Assembly: GCA_024196135.1 (NCBI GenBank) | Contig: JAMQCK010001002.1 | Span: 1 to 13,159 of the forward strand | DNA: 13,159 nt | Origin: Pleurotus ostreatus/Saccharomyces cerevisiae fusant | Lineage: Eukaryota > Opisthokonta | Direction of reading: 5' to 3' | In this document: one piece after another, positions 1 through 8,443 of the stretch | Numbering within the stretch: the stretch's first letter is position 1 | Layout of the letters: every line of letters starts with the position of its first letter | Position numbers and translations under genes: made by a program | Notes under the pieces: model-generated | Databases searched by the model: none | Told to the model about the DNA's origin: nothing | Seen by the model: the letters and a program-made list of their open reading frames with translations, nothing else

Positions 1-902
1 TCATCGCCGTTCGCGCGCGCTGCTTCATCACCTCCATCACCCTCCGGCCGCGCTGGCTGCTCCTCTGCGTCGTCGTCTTCCTCGACTTCCTCGGCTTCCT
101 CCTCCTCTTCTTCGTCGTCATCGAAGTCATTCCAGTTATACCTCGACTCGTCAGGCCACGCCTTTGCAATATCGCGCGCGCTCAGAAGGGGAATATCCTT
201 GAACAGTGCGAACACCTCCTCGCAGTGCTTCCACTGCTTCCCCGCCTTATCCTCCTTTTTGTAGTATGCACCCAGGTATTGCTTCACCGACAGTGGTGTC
301 ATCCGGGGGCTCTTGATGGGCGTCTCGTGCCCGGGGAGAAAGCAGTAGCGCGGGTGCTCGGGGTCGGTGATGTCGATGATGGTGAGGCCGTCGGTGTTCT
401 CTGCAGCGACGATTAGCAGGTCATTATGGGTTGGGTGAGTGGGTATCGAAACGAACCTTCTTCCCAACATCCCATTTCCGCACCGCAGATGTGCTTGTAA
501 GACCCGACGCCGAACCAGCGTCCGCTCAGGCTGACGCTGTCCTTATCGTAGTCGACGTTGAACGCCATTTGGAGAAGGAAGTGGGCATATGGGCACCTGA
601 AAATGGCAAGATCAGGTCAAGGCTACAAGAAGTCCACGTTCGAAGACGTACGGTAAGCGCCCGATCTTTGGCTCCTCCTCACCGTAGGCGCCGTACTTGC
701 CCTCGATGCTGCGCAGCTCCTCGCGGACAATTTGCGCATTCAACGGCTGCTTAAGCAGGGTGATCATCCGATGCGCAGCCTTCACCGGGAGCGAGCCATA
801 GCACCACGAGTTCCAAACGCCGCCCAGTGAGCGGTACCGGGCTTGCCCGCCGCCGTGGGGCTTGACTTTGGCGATTATGAAGCCTTCGTGGTATTGGCCC
901 AT
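1..902 (-). CDS. Conserved hypothetical protein, copy X1 (partial, 3' end beyond window)
   Basis: I do not recognise this protein. Model: exons 652-902, 457-596 and 1-400, joined by introns at 597-651 (GTACGT...TTTCAG) and 401-456 (GTTCGT...CTGCAG). It gives about 263 residues and stays open at the left edge. The start at 902 is chosen because the paralogue at 11045 starts at almost the same place. Exon 1 holds a strongly conserved block (AKVKPHGG near residue 12, GSLPVKAA, then NAQIVREELR and GKYGA.GEEEPK). Residues 135-150 read GLTIIDITDPEHPRYC, which resembles the LVIVD-type motif. Residues about 222-243 are almost all Asp/Glu and are not present in the paralogue. No signal peptide is visible, so it is probably intracellular. 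It is divergent from the reductase at 1978. The product and pathway are unknown; the gene structure is well supported by the paralogue, except that exon 2 between residues 115 and 131 is poorly conserved. Confidence 0.75.
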
Positions 903-1211
903 GTCGAGGGTGAGATGATGGTCGAGGATGAGAGGTGAGGTTCAGCTGATCGATAACGCGGCAGATTCAGAAAGAATCAGAGCCTGAGAACAATGGAAGC
1001 CGTATAGTACTGCGAGAAGCGTTAGCCTAAACCGGCAGGTACAAGCACAATATCGATGGCGGTTATGTGGGTGAGTGTCAGCTGAGACCTGGCCTATCGT
1101 TGACTCTGAGTACGTTCGCAGATTCGCAGCATTCGGTCCTCCGAAGGGAAGGTCACGCAGCAATTATGGGGAGGGACTTGGGGGATCTCCAGATAATCAT
1201 ATAGCCAATAG

Positions 1212-1860
1212 ACAGTTTACGAGCAGCGACGCGCCTTCGCAAAAGGCTCTGAAGATGATGGCAGGAAGCACGTTACGTTCACGGGAAAATGCGGCGGACT
1301 TCCAAAAGCTAAACAATCGTCATCAACGTCGGCTATTGCCGGACCGCCAAAACAAACTCGACCAAATAACAAGTTCAACTTCCTCATTTCATCCTCTGAC
1401 TGGGAGACGCTAGTCCCTCACATGACCCTGCGCTTCATACAGGACCAGCACGCCACCTTCTCCGAAACCGCAAAGCTACTTGAGAGACACCTATGCCCTC
1501 GGTAATTTGTCGCTTCGTACGCAACATCTGAGGTCATTTTCTCACTCTGCTCTGCTCGAGATTACAAAGCATCGTCGTGCTTGTCGTCGAGGAGCATGGT
1601 ACTCTGCACGTGAAGCTGGACCGGCAATTGATTGCTTGTAGCACCTACCGAGGTCCTACTCGGCGCAACAAGCTTGGGCCGCGCTCACAGTGCTTCTCTC
1701 AGCAAACACGTCTTCTGACTACGCGCTTACTACGGGCTCTCCGCGGGTACGATACTTATGTCACCTCGGCATCGGTGTCGCCAAAGAGTGGTGGGCGTCA
1801 AGGCTGTCGGCGATGACTGACGCTGCGTGGGCACTCTGTAATGCACGAAGTTGGGCTTGA
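1212..1860 (+). pseudogene. Possible relic or uncharacterised small gene in the X1-ER1 intergenic region
   Basis: An open frame from 1212 to a TAA at 1503-1505 encodes about 97 codons without an initial Met, and its end reads like real protein (SDWETLVPHM, then FSETAKLLERHL). GTAATT at 1502 could be a splice donor; after it a frame at about 1568-1640 reads VVLVVEEHGTLHVKLD. A further frame, shifted relative to that one, is open from 1642 to 1860 (SSDYALTTGSPR). The inverted region on the right has matching DNA with similar peptides (GHGTLL, SDWALTTVSSR) but with stops and indels. I recognise no family. It could be a decayed third gene of the duplicated block, or conserved promoter DNA that happens to be open. 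No start codon or full exon set could be defended. Confidence 0.3.
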
Positions 1861-1881
1861 CATCGGAACTCGATAGCGGGG

Positions 1882-1887
1882 TATAAG
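1882..1887 (+). promoter_or_regulatory. TATA-like box of ER1
   Basis: TATAAG lies about 90 bp before the ER1 start codon. The surrounding DNA is conserved at ER2, where TATAAA lies at a similar distance: TCTGTAATGC about 40-50 bp upstream, and CTCATC.ACTCGCA in the leader about 45 bp before ATG. Conservation between the two copies supports a real core promoter. Confidence 0.6.
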
Positions 1888-1977
1888 AGCCAAAGGTACG
1901 AGGGTTGACTCTCAAGCCAAAGCGTCCTCATCAACTCGCAGGCCTACATTCTAGCTTCCTTCGACTCTACACACGGA

Positions 1978-3355
1978 ATGTCTGCTACAGCACTTCCGGA
2001 GACTATCAAGGCTTTGCGGGTCCTTCCGGACCACAAGGGCCTCGAGGTTACCACAATCCCCTGGGCCGCCCAAGAAAAGGTCAAGAACCTGGCGGAGAAT
2101 GAAGTCATCGTACGTGCTATTTGTTGTTTCATTCTTTCTGAACACTGTTAACCGTGTCTTCAGATTCGCGTTCACACCGTTGGGCTGAACCCCACTGACT
2201 GGAAGGCGCGTTTCGCCTGAGATTGTGTCACCATAATCCAATGGCTCACATTTCCTTAGCACGCCTGGGGCGACTGGGGAACGCCGGGTACAATCGAGGG
2301 CTGCGATGCCGCTGGCGACGTGGTCAAGGTCGGCTCTGCGTTCAAGCATCTAAAGGTCGGCGATCGCGCCGCAGGGTTCGAGTGAGTTTATCTCGCGCTA
2401 CACAATGGACTTGACTCACCAGCCCACGCAGCTTCGGCGGCTCCTGGCAGACCGACAATGGGTCCTTCGCCGCGTACGTGCGCATGAACTCCGCCGCGGT
2501 CTTTAAGATCCCAGACGGCATGACCTACGAGGAGGCTGCATCGTTTCCGGTATGCATCTCATCAGCTCGGAACACTGGAGTGTTGTTCTAATCCACCTCC
2601 CAAGATCCCCAACTTCACCGCCGCGCAGGCGCTGTACATCAGGCTCAACCTTCCCAAACCATTCTCCGCGCCGCTCAATGAGAAGATCCTCATCTGGGGC
2701 GGCTCCACCGCCGTCGGCCACCACGCCATCCAACTTGCCAAGCTCTCCGGGCTCACGACGTTCGTCACCGCCTCCCCGGCTGCCTTTCCGGAACTTCAGG
2801 CGCTCGGCGCGGACCACGTCTTCGACTACAAGGACCCGGACGTAGTGGCGAAGATCGTTGAGGCTGCGGGGTCGGACGGTATCATCTACGCCCTCGACAC
2901 CGTCTCCGAGAACGGCACGACGGATGCGACGGTGGATGCCATGTCGCGGGCGCGCGGGGGCAGGGTCATCACCTTGCTCCCGTTCAGCGAGCAGACAAAG
3001 ACTCGGCGTCCGGACGTGAGCGTGGAGTTCACGCTGCTGTATACGGTGCTTGGGTACGAGCTGACGTTCGCGCACGCGGTTCGGATGCCCGCGATGAAGG
3101 GGGACGAGGCGCAGATGTCGGAATGGGTGTCTGAATATCTGCCGCGGATTTTGAAGGGGTGGAAGGCGGAGGTGGGCGTGCCGAGGTACAAGACGCAGCG
3201 GCTGAGGAAGCTGCAGGGACCGCTTGAGGGTAAGTATGAGGTGACGATCTGCAAGCTTGGTGATTGACGATTTTTCGACAGATATTTCGAAGGGCCTGAG
3301 GATTATGTCGGAGGGGAAGTACGGGCGCGAGAAGCTGGCTCATACCATTGTCTAA
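1978..3355 (+). CDS. ToxD-like medium-chain reductase, copy ER1
   Basis: A 370-residue NAD(P)H-dependent oxidoreductase of the MDR superfamily, of the zinc-free enoyl-reductase/ToxD type. Exons: 1978-2109, 2164-2205, 2260-2381, 2432-2549, 2605-3229, 3282-3355. An N-terminal GroES-like part (GLNPTDWK, residues 51-58; TIEGCDAAG) precedes a Rossmann part with the nucleotide loop WGGSTAVG at 169-176. The Cys cluster of structural-zinc alcohol dehydrogenases is not seen. Such proteins reduce activated C=C bonds; some act in trans with polyketide synthases, but none is encoded here, so the substrate is unknown. The start is set by the match with ER2 (ETIKALRVLPDHKGLEV). All six exons have the same phases as ER2. 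Oddity: intron 2 begins with GC, and without its removal there is an in-frame TGA at 2218, so the gene is intact only if that intron is spliced. Confidence 0.87.
2206..2259 (+). other. Non-canonical GC-AG intron (ER1 intron 2)
   Basis: The exon ends TGGAAG and the intron starts GCGCGT and ends CCTTAG. The same junction in ER2 is TGGAAG followed by GTGCGC. A nearby GT at 2210 gives the wrong frame. GC-AG introns are a known minor class spliced by the major spliceosome, usually with a strong donor otherwise; here positions +3 to +6 (GCGT) are only moderate. Confidence 0.7.
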
Positions 3356-3762
3356 TTCATAGCTTGCTGTGACATATCAGCCCGAATAGCATGAGCGCAG
3401 TGCAAATAGTTAAGATGCCATAAGTCGCTTCATACCAGGAGGCCCTGACGGTCAGTTTACCAGCGCTTCGGCAACTTATAATGGCACCTACCTGATGTTT
3501 TAGGTTGTCCATTTTTTCAGACTCCCACAAGTCAAGATTCCAGGCAGCTCCGCATGCCATTGCACCAGGTTGTATACAACAAGCCCAGCTAAATAATAAA
3601 GATAGCAATAAATAAAGAAGCGGGTGATGCGTAAAGCACGTTATTGCGTGGCGCAGCGTATCTGCTCGTCAACGCGGGATGGGAACAACATCGCTGATGC
3701 GTCCCCGGTCGTCAACTCCTTCATTGTCGAAGAGGCTTTGAGGCAGGAATGCAGCAAGGTGC
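3356..3762. other. Convergent intergenic region between ER1 and the LPMO gene
   Basis: These 407 bp hold the 3' ends of two converging genes. The sequence is more AT-rich than its neighbours. No coding segment with support was found; the small minus-strand open frame at 3357-3608 has no protein-like features. Confidence 0.6.
3595..3616 (+). terminator. Cluster of AATAAA polyadenylation-type hexamers
   Basis: Three AATAAA hexamers occur at 3595, 3607 and 3611 on the plus strand, about 240 bp after the ER1 stop. They could serve as ER1 poly(A) signals, though the distance is long for a compact fungal gene and fungal signals are loose. Confidence 0.35.
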
Positions 3763-4918
3763 TTAGAGCGCGCGGCTGTTCCAGTGGCGGCGGTGGCTCC
3801 TGAGGTTGAGCGACCGCTTGCGCGCCGCGGCGGTGATCTGGCCGTCCTTGCAGACCATGCCACCGGGGACGGCGCCCATCGAGATCCACGCGCCGGAGCC
3901 GCACTGGGACCAGGTGGACTCGCTGTCGCAGCGGACCTCGCCGGCGGTGCACGCGCCGTCGCCACCAGCCGGGGCAGAGGTCGACGCGGGGGGCGCGGAG
4001 GTGGTCGCGGGCGCAGACGTCGCCGGGGCGGAGGTCTCAGCCGGGGCGGAGGAGGCGGGAGCGGAGGTCGAGGCGGGCGCGCTGGTCTCCGCAGGTGCGC
4101 TGGTCTCCGCAGGGGCAGAAGTCTCGCCGGCGGAGGTGGCCGGGGGCGAGCCGCCCGAGGAGGCGCCGCAGTCACCGACGGGGGCACCGAGCTTGCCCTC
4201 GACACGCTCGACCTGCTCACCGGGGTTCGGGTACTCGACGTCGACACCCTCGGGGACGGTGCAGGAGTTGACGGCGGAGAGCTGGGCGACGAACATGTCC
4301 GGGTACGAGCTGAGGCCGGCACCTCCGCCCTCGATGGTGACGATGGCGCTGAGGAATAGGTAAGAACACGCGTTGACGAAGAGAAGTAGGAGACGTACCA
4401 GTTCATGTAGAACTCGCGGTTGCCGGTGTTGTTGTTCCAGGTCCAGGCGAAGATGACGTCGCCGTCCTTGACGTCCTTCGGGATGTCGACGTCGAGCGTG
4501 ACACCCGCCGCGGACGGGCAGTTGCCCATGAAGGACTTGATGACCTTGAACGTCGAACCGCCGTCCTCAGAGATGGACAGCTGGCAGGAGCCACCGTTGT
4601 GGATCGCGCTGCCCTCGAGACTGCATAACCGCGTCAGTTCCTCATCCCCTGCTGCATTAAGAAATGCACTCACGTAACCTGCTGGCTCGAGCCCGCCTGC
4701 CACTTGGCGACAGACTGCTTGCCATCGGCGTCCGAGAGGTAGCCCTTGCACGGGAAGTTCGAGCCGGTCTCCTCGAGCGGGCTCGTCATCGAGTAGTCGA
4801 TGTTCGACCCCGCGTTCGGGTTGTGCTTCGAGCGCAGGGGCGCGGGCGAGGACATCTCGATGTGCGCGGACGCGATGCCAGCAAACGCGGCGAGAACAGC
4901 GAAGAAGGCGGCCTTCAT
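3763..4918 (-). CDS. AA11-like lytic polysaccharide monooxygenase with C-terminal Cys-rich module
   Basis: A secreted 350-residue copper enzyme predicted to cleave chitin-like polysaccharide oxidatively. Exons: 4674-4918, 4399-4620, 3763-4348; introns of 53 and 50 nt with GTGAGT and GTACGT donors. A signal peptide of 18 residues (MKAAFFAVLAAFAGIASA) is followed by His19, which becomes the N-terminal copper ligand. The second brace histidine is His89 (SAIHNGGSCQ), and NREFYMNC holds the likely axial Tyr153. The spacing and the FPCK, GGSCQ and FAWTW..GNRE motifs fit family AA11 best. Residues about 222-284 form a Ser/Ala/Pro/Thr linker, then a module with Cys289, 296, 305 and 322 ending CKDG, similar to the small domain (X278 type) attached to some AA11 enzymes. 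The last 20 residues are basic. The substrate is inferred from the family. The alternative is a related, untested LPMO-like family. Confidence 0.85.
3964..4152 (-). repeat. Repetitive SAPAET-type linker in the LPMO
   Basis: The DNA encoding residues about 222-284 is a degenerate tandem repeat with 15-18 nt units giving SAPAET, SAPAS and TSAPAT variants. It is typical of O-glycosylated linkers between fungal catalytic and binding domains. Such repeats readily change length by slippage. Confidence 0.8.
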
Positions 4919-5556
4919 GATGATGGACGATGAGGGTGGTGGAGGCAGATAGATAAAGAATGTGAACAAATGAAGCGAATGAAAGAGGGAGCTCGAGGAG
5001 AGACCCGGTGTAGAAAGGAAGGCGGAACTGGGAGGTGAGTAGTGAGGGATGAAGGTGAGAAGAGAGGGCTTTTATACGAGAAAGAAGGCAGGCTCGGCAT
5101 ACGAGTGCGACGCGCACGCAAGAGGCATTTCCGCGTTTGAGTCGGCCGCCTGTGAGGCGACGCGAGGTGGGGCGTTGCGGGCATCGTCGCGTCGACGTCG
5201 GGAGCACGGCAGGCGCAGCAGGAACTACAGGCGGGAGGTGTGCGGGATGGAAGCGGGAGGCTTGCGGGCGCGCATTGCGCCACATTCGGCCGTTTGTGTA
5301 TGAAAGTTTGAGTGTGGACGGGAATTCCCGAAGGTGGCAACGGGAAGGCAATTGATTGATGCTCCACTGGAGGCTCCACAGCCGTATGTCGAACGCGGAC
5401 ATGCAGCGAAAGGAGAGCGGGAGGCAAGCGGGGGAGCTTGTGTGCAGCGGACCGGGACAGGTTGAAGCAACTTCCATCTTCGTCTCGAACGTCTTGCCTT
5501 TGTACGATGAACTTGGGGAGGTGACTACAAACACTGCAAAGGCGGCCAGCGTGGCC
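4919..5556 (-). promoter_or_regulatory. LPMO promoter region / intergenic to the zinc-knuckle gene
   Basis: These 638 bp lie upstream of the LPMO gene and contain the 3' end of the zinc-knuckle gene. TATAAAAG (minus strand, 5069-5076) lies about 150 bp before the LPMO start. The transcribed strand between them is pyrimidine-rich, as is common in basidiomycete leaders. Short GC-rich hexamers that could fit the carbon-repressor consensus SYGGRG occur (5167-5172, 5428-5433), but such 6-mers are expected by chance here. No further gene is supported. Confidence 0.55.
5069..5076 (-). promoter_or_regulatory. TATA box of the LPMO gene
   Basis: TATAAAAG on the minus strand, followed by a C/T-rich leader up to the ATG at 4916-4918. 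A perfect TATA box suits a strongly regulated secreted-enzyme gene. Confidence 0.6.
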
Positions 5557-6506
5557 TCAAAAAACCACTACTTTCTTCTTCTTTACCGGCGCGGGGGCGA
5601 ACGACTTGGTGATGCCGGAGACGACGCCAGTTTTCACGTCCGCCTGTTTCTTCTTTTTGGTATCGACCTTCTCTGCGCGGTCCAGCTGCTTGTTCAGACG
5701 ACCCAAGGTGTGGAAGTCGTCCTCGTCTGCGCCAGGCGGCTCTGCAAAGCCTATGACGGCTGCTGGCTTCACGTCTGGCGGTGTGGTAAGTCGAGGGTAA
5801 TAACACGGGGTACGATTCCCACTGAAGGCTGCAAACGTACCAGGCTTCCGAAGCGGACAATCCTTCGCCAGGTGAGTGTTCTCCCCGCAGAGCTTACAGC
5901 ACCCGCCATTCGGGTAGATTCCCTTGTCCTGGTTCTGCTCGCATGCAGACGCAAGGTGCCCCTTGCTATTGCAGACGAAGCAGGTGGCGAAGGGGAGGGG
6001 GTTTTCGGGATCGTGGGGCCTCTTGCAGCGCTTCAGACTATGGCGCGTCGAGCCGCATCTACGCTCGATCATTGGCTTGACCGTCAAGATGAGCATGATG
6101 GGGGACGCACCGATAGCAAATCCCCACAGCTGGCTTGTTCCCTGCTTTTGGGCAGAACTTGGCGGAGTGACCCTTCTCGCGACAGGCAAAGCAGGTCGTG
6201 TCGGCGTTGCGCTCTGCTATGCGTGCAAGTCGCCGTTGTTCCGACCGTTGAGCTTTCTCAGCTATAGCTATCTGCGTGTCAGTAGGTACCAGATAACAAT
6301 CAGTCTGGTCAGAGCACACCTTTATTTCTATACGTCTTCTTCGCAGGGGGGTCCGTCGCTTCGGGAGCAGCGTCATGCTTGCTCTTTTTCTTCTTCTTCG
6401 GGGATTCTTCAACTGGTGCTGGAGGTTCATCCTGGTCCACAGCACCTGGGGGAGGATCGGCGTTCACGTAGGCTCGCTTGATCCCAATGTTCGTTATTCT
6501 CGTCAT
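5557..6506 (-). CDS. ZCCHC9-type protein with four CCHC zinc knuckles
   Basis: A 259-residue nuclear or nucleolar-type nucleic-acid-binding protein. Exons: 6320-6506, 6111-6267, 5841-6058, 5557-5774. Four knuckles of the form C-x2-C-x4-H-x4-C start at Cys88, Cys113, Cys141 and Cys169. The linkers (GICYRCGST.H, LPFATCFVC...GHL, GIYPNGGCCKLCG) match the layout of human ZCCHC9, which gives the assignment. Lys-rich stretches at 37-43 and near the C-terminus (VKKKKVVVF) look like nuclear localisation signals; GADEDDFHTL is the acidic motif after the last knuckle. The start at 6506 gives MTRITNIGIKR; an in-frame Met at 6545 is less likely. Intron 1 must end at an ATAG acceptor (6268 or 6262) to keep frame. 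The 66-nt interval 5775-5840 is an open, in-frame intron, so retention would add 22 residues. Cellular role is inferred from the human homologue only. Confidence 0.85.
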
Positions 6507-6604
6507 GACAGTAAGAAGTAGGGGACAAATGATATGATCGAACACCTTTGTGTCGACGGAAAAGGAAGGCTTTGTTCTAGCCGCGCGCCTTGGTTCCGTC
6601 CATC
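6507..6604. promoter_or_regulatory. Compact bidirectional promoter
   Basis: Only 98 bp separate the start codons of the divergent zinc-knuckle and MBIP-like genes. Both promoters and both 5' leaders must fit here or overlap. No TATA box is seen, unlike the reductase and LPMO promoters. Confidence 0.6.
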
Positions 6605-8304
6605 ATGGCCTCTACCGATCCTCATCATGGACCGAGCAATGGCGCTACGAGCTCGTCCGTGCCAGCGGCAGCTACTCCTCCCCAGACAGCATCCTCATCG
6701 AAAGCTCACGCCGCGGCGCGCGCGGTGCCAGTCAATCAGCCCACCGCGTCAGGCTCAATGGCCGCCCCGACAGCGTACCTCCACAGCTACCCAGCCACGG
6801 GCGCAACTAGCACCGTCTTCCGCGCAACACCCCCCACAACCACGCAAACCTACCAACCCTCCACATCTGCCGCCGGCACCCCCGCTCAAGCGCAGTCCTT
6901 CTACAACTACCCCGCACAGAACTGGCAGCATTGGCAGCCCACCTTCTCCGCCTTCCCCAACTCGCAAACCTACTATCAGACCGCAGGCTACACCCCCGCC
7001 ACACTGGCGAAGGCTGATGGGAAGGCGCCCGCGCTTACAGCGCACCAAACCAAGCCCACCGCTACGGCTGCCGCTGCGCCTCCTCCGCGTCGACCACCGA
7101 CGCCTCCACCACCCGATCCTGTACTGCCGAAGCACTGGGACGAGGTGCTTATGGACTTCTTCAAGGCCGTCGGGTTCACGCAGACGCGGAAAGGGTTCGA
7201 GATGGACGTGCTCGTAATGAACCCCGAGTGGGAGAAGAAGCGGGTGGCGGGCGCGCTGCAGCGACTAGTGCAAGGGCTTACAGTATGTGAGTCGGCGCCT
7301 GAATTACGAGCATGCATCTGACAATGAGTCCTGCTCCTTAGGTGGCGCATGATCCCTCAAAGGACGATGCAGAATCGATCGAGGAACGCAAGCTCGCCTA
7401 TACACACAAGCCAAACTTGCAGCCGTCGACTTCAGTACGACTATTCCTACCTTCACTCCATATCTGTATTCAACCCTTTCTCAGATCAACAAATCGATCT
7501 CCCAGTTCCTCGCACAGAACCGCAGTCGAAACGACGCGTCCAACCGCGCCGAGTTCGTCGACAGTCTGAAGCGGAAGCGGCAGAAGACGGACGACGGCGA
7601 CGCACCAGCAGACGGTACCGACACCGCTGACGCCGCCGACGAGGCATCCGGCTCCTGCGCGCGCACCGACGCCCGCCACGTCGACCGCGACGCGCAGATG
7701 AAGTACGACATCGCGAAGAACGAGGACGGGCCGCTCAAGCGGACGATGAAGAAGGAGGCGGAGGGGCAGGGCCAAGCCGGCCAATCAACGACACCCTCTG
7801 CAGCGCCTGGAAAGTCCGCTGGCGGTCCGGCTGACTTGAGTGAGCGCGTCACCGCCGTCGAGCAGCACCTATCCTTGCAATATGTGCCGACGCCGCCGAA
7901 TTCGGTCGCGGCGAGACTGAAGATGATTGAGGATCATATCACGCATCTTGAGCGCGACTACCCGCCGTGGGCGGCGCTGCACTTCAATCAGCCCAATAGG
8001 GGGGTGAGTACAGCTGTCAACCGCTCTCAACGTGGGTGTATGCTGACCTTTGTTACTTCCTTAGTGGCCCCCACCACCGCGCACCACGCCTGTCATTGTG
8101 CCCGTGCATCTGCGCTCCGTCGCCGCGCCTCCTCCGGTACCGCAGACCAATATCGACACGTCTAATCAGCCGACGAGCTCAAGGACGAGGACAAAGAGCT
8201 CGAGTGCGCAGGCAAAGAACTCGAGCTTGCAACGGGCTGTGTTGGAGAGGCTGGAGGTGCAGCAGGCGAGGAGGGACTTAGCGGGGCAGGGTGGCGGAGG
8301 GTGA
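6605..8304 (+). CDS. Low-complexity nuclear-type protein with MBIP-like C-terminal segment
   Basis: A 509-residue protein. Exons: 6605-7282, 7342-7434, 7485-8003, 8065-8304; introns of 59, 50 and 61 nt, all phase 0. The first 185 residues are Ala/Pro/Ser/Thr/Gln/Tyr-rich and probably disordered. A more ordered part follows (LPKHWDEVLMDFFKAVGFT, then MNPEWEKKRVAGALQRLV). KRKRQKT at 286-292 is a likely nuclear localisation signal. Residues 374-420 (LSERVTAVEQHLSL..., RLKMIEDHITHLERDYPPW) resemble the C-terminal region of MBIP, the MAP3K12-binding protein and ATAC acetyltransferase subunit of animals. That match is from memory of the motif and is tentative. The ATG at 6605 is the first in frame. 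The TGA at 8302-8304 lies inside GGTGAGT, so a further intron and a longer C-terminus cannot be excluded. Confidence 0.72.
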
Positions 8305-8443
8305 GTATGGAGGTCAGGAAGGCGAATACGATATACACGGCCTTGAGGGCCATTGGAACTATGGGGCTAGACAAGTTCTCTGGCGCGACGTCAACGAAGA
8401 AAGCACATCATATTCAGGCTACTGTTCTACGGAAGGCGTTTGT

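Larger units (their letters stand above)
903..1977. promoter_or_regulatory. Divergent intergenic region between X1 and ER1
   Basis: This 1.07 kb stretch separates the divergent starts of X1 and ER1 and should carry both promoters. No complete gene can be modelled. Blocks of it match, inverted and in the same order, the 9816-11044 region between ER2 and X2. The clearest are 1329-1341, 1357-1366, 1501-1540, 1723-1735, and a long match from 1835 through the TATA box into the ER1 leader. The interval 1212-1860 contains protein-like open frames, annotated separately. Confidence 0.6.
1..3355 (+). repeat. Left arm of an inverted segmental duplication (X1-ER1)
   Basis: This arm carries X1 on the minus strand and ER1 on the plus strand. 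It is matched in opposite orientation by 8444-13159: both genes with identical intron architecture, plus patches of the intervening DNA. The outer limit lies beyond the left edge. The inner limit is at or just after the ER1 stop, since 3356-3762 shows no match to 8305-8443. Confidence 0.8.

Noticed and set aside
3569..3580. 12-nt perfect palindrome GTTGTATACAAC in the ER1-LPMO gap
   Set aside because: Isolated, in an AT-rich 3' region, with no second copy nearby; expected occasionally by chance.
3784..4363. Two plus-strand frames of 185-191 codons, Gly/Arg/Ala-rich
   Set aside because: They are the antisense of the repetitive LPMO linker and C-terminal module; composition follows from that repeat.
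3669..5534. A 621-codon minus-strand open frame across the LPMO locus
   Set aside because: It reads through introns and the 5' region in the wrong frame for most of its length, giving Arg/Pro/Ser-rich text. Only a short part coincides with LPMO exon 2. The spliced model explains the catalytic motifs.
5356..6267. A 303-codon plus-strand frame
   Set aside because: Lies antisense to the zinc-knuckle gene, whose four CCHC motifs are decisive. No domain or splice logic on the plus strand.
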